DNA from: Candidatus Omnitrophota bacterium
GTDB lineage: Bacteria; Omnitrophota; Gorgyraeia; Gorgyraeales; Gorgyraeaceae
Reading direction: 5' to 3'
DNA: 12,330 nucleotides
Assembly: GCA_013202925.1 (NCBI GenBank)
Contig: JABMRA010000078.1
Span: 1 to 12,330, forward strand
Under the pieces are notes generated by a model, which saw only the letters and a program-made list of their open reading frames with translations, was not told the DNA's origin and did no database searches. Both the position numbers and the translations under genes were made by a program. This document shows, one piece after another, positions 11,902 to 12,330 of this stretch (within the stretch, counting starts at the first letter, position 1; every line of letters begins with the position of its first letter).

Positions 11902-12330
11902 ATGAAAAAGATAATATGGGTCGGTATTTTATTCCTATTAGTATTGTTTTTAGCAGCCCCGATTTCTGCACAGGAGGCAGTGGAAGAACTCACGGTGCCA
12001 GAAGAAGAGACGACGCTTACAGGGTTAACAGATGAAGGCGTGATTACAGGAGACGTGGTTTCCTTGGACCTGGATGCAGGCACCATAACTATCAAGACTG
12101 ACGACGGTACAGAAAACACATTTTCTGTAGTTGACGGAGATACGATCCTCTGGAAGGGCATAGAGGATATAGGACTTTCTGATATTGCTGAAGGCGAAGA
12201 AGCAGAGGTAGGTTACTATAGTGATGAGACCGGCGGGCTTATAGCGAGCTGGGTGGATGTCCTGATCGAAGAAGATCTCCTTGCCGAAGAAATTATTTCT
12301 CTAGAAGAAGCAGAGAGTGCGGAAGAGGAA
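11902..12330 (+). CDS. Exported acidic protein with a small beta-domain, 3' end outside the window
   Basis: The frame is open to the last base, so only 143 residues are visible. It starts MKKIIWVGILFLLVLFLAAP and continues to ISA-QEAVEE, a clear signal peptide with probable cleavage before Q24. Residues about 45-120 look like a small beta domain: GVITGDVVSLDLDAGTITI, then TDDGTENTFSV, TILWKG, and IAEGEEAEVGYY. This resembles DUF5666-type or OB-like secreted domains, an impression only. The visible end is very rich in Glu. ATG 11902 has AAGGAGG (11887-11893) 8 bases upstream. With the strong promoter, it should be well expressed and act outside the inner membrane. Confidence 0.85.
   Translation, partial: MKKIIWVGILFLLVLFLAAPISAQEAVEELTVPEEETTLTGLTDEGVITGDVVSLDLDAGTITIKTDDGTENTFSVVDGDTILWKGIEDIGLSDIAEGEEAEVGYYSDETGGLIASWVDVLIEEDLLAEEIISLEEAESAEEE

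Noticed and set aside
11733..12161. Minus-strand open frame across the cupin end, promoter and exported protein start
   Set aside because: It has no ribosome site or recognisable domain and is antisense to two supported genes; judged a shadow frame.

Overview
The window looks like chromosomal DNA of an uncultivated Gram-negative-type bacterium. An outer membrane is implied by lpxB and an MsbA-type ABC transporter. Both tRNA genes encode their CCA end. The core genes favour AGG (Arg) and ATA (Ile) codons. Gene content and style resemble Omnitrophota or a related PVC-like lineage, but that placement is an impression and not a phylogeny.

Layout, left to right. (1) The 3' end of mnmG overlaps a complete guaA by 19 bases (plus strand). 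(2) Converging on guaA with only 10 bases between stops is a minus-strand pair, a Gfo/Idh/MocA oxidoreductase followed by lpxB with an ATGA overlap. (3) A divergent intergenic region holds three successive compact inverted repeats and a good minus-strand promoter whose -35 lies inside the first one. (4) An MsbA-like lipid A/lipid ABC transporter is on the plus strand. (5) A strong promoter drives rpsB-tsf-pyrH-frr, a classic translation operon. (6) tRNA-Lys(UUU) and tRNA-Asp(GUC) follow, each preceded by a copy of the same palindromic module. (7) After tRNA-Asp there is a hairpin-rich block of about 140 bases closed by a second copy of the tRNA-Asp 3' end. (8) Next is a more A+T-rich two-gene cassette with its own promoter and terminator: a polysaccharide-deacetylase-like protein and a short alanine dehydrogenase/transhydrogenase-fold protein. 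(9) A small cupin follows, then a strong promoter and the start of an exported acidic protein that runs off the window.

Functionally, the centre couples lipid A disaccharide synthesis (lpxB, possibly with a GnnA-like 3-dehydrogenase) to lipid export (the MsbA-type protein) from one divergent control region. The translation operon is ordinary housekeeping. The parts most worth attention are the intergenic palindromes with three-base loops closed by C-G, the module placed against both tRNA genes, and the duplicated tRNA-Asp 3' end followed by a compositionally distinct cassette. I see no CRISPR array, transposase, integrase or rRNA.
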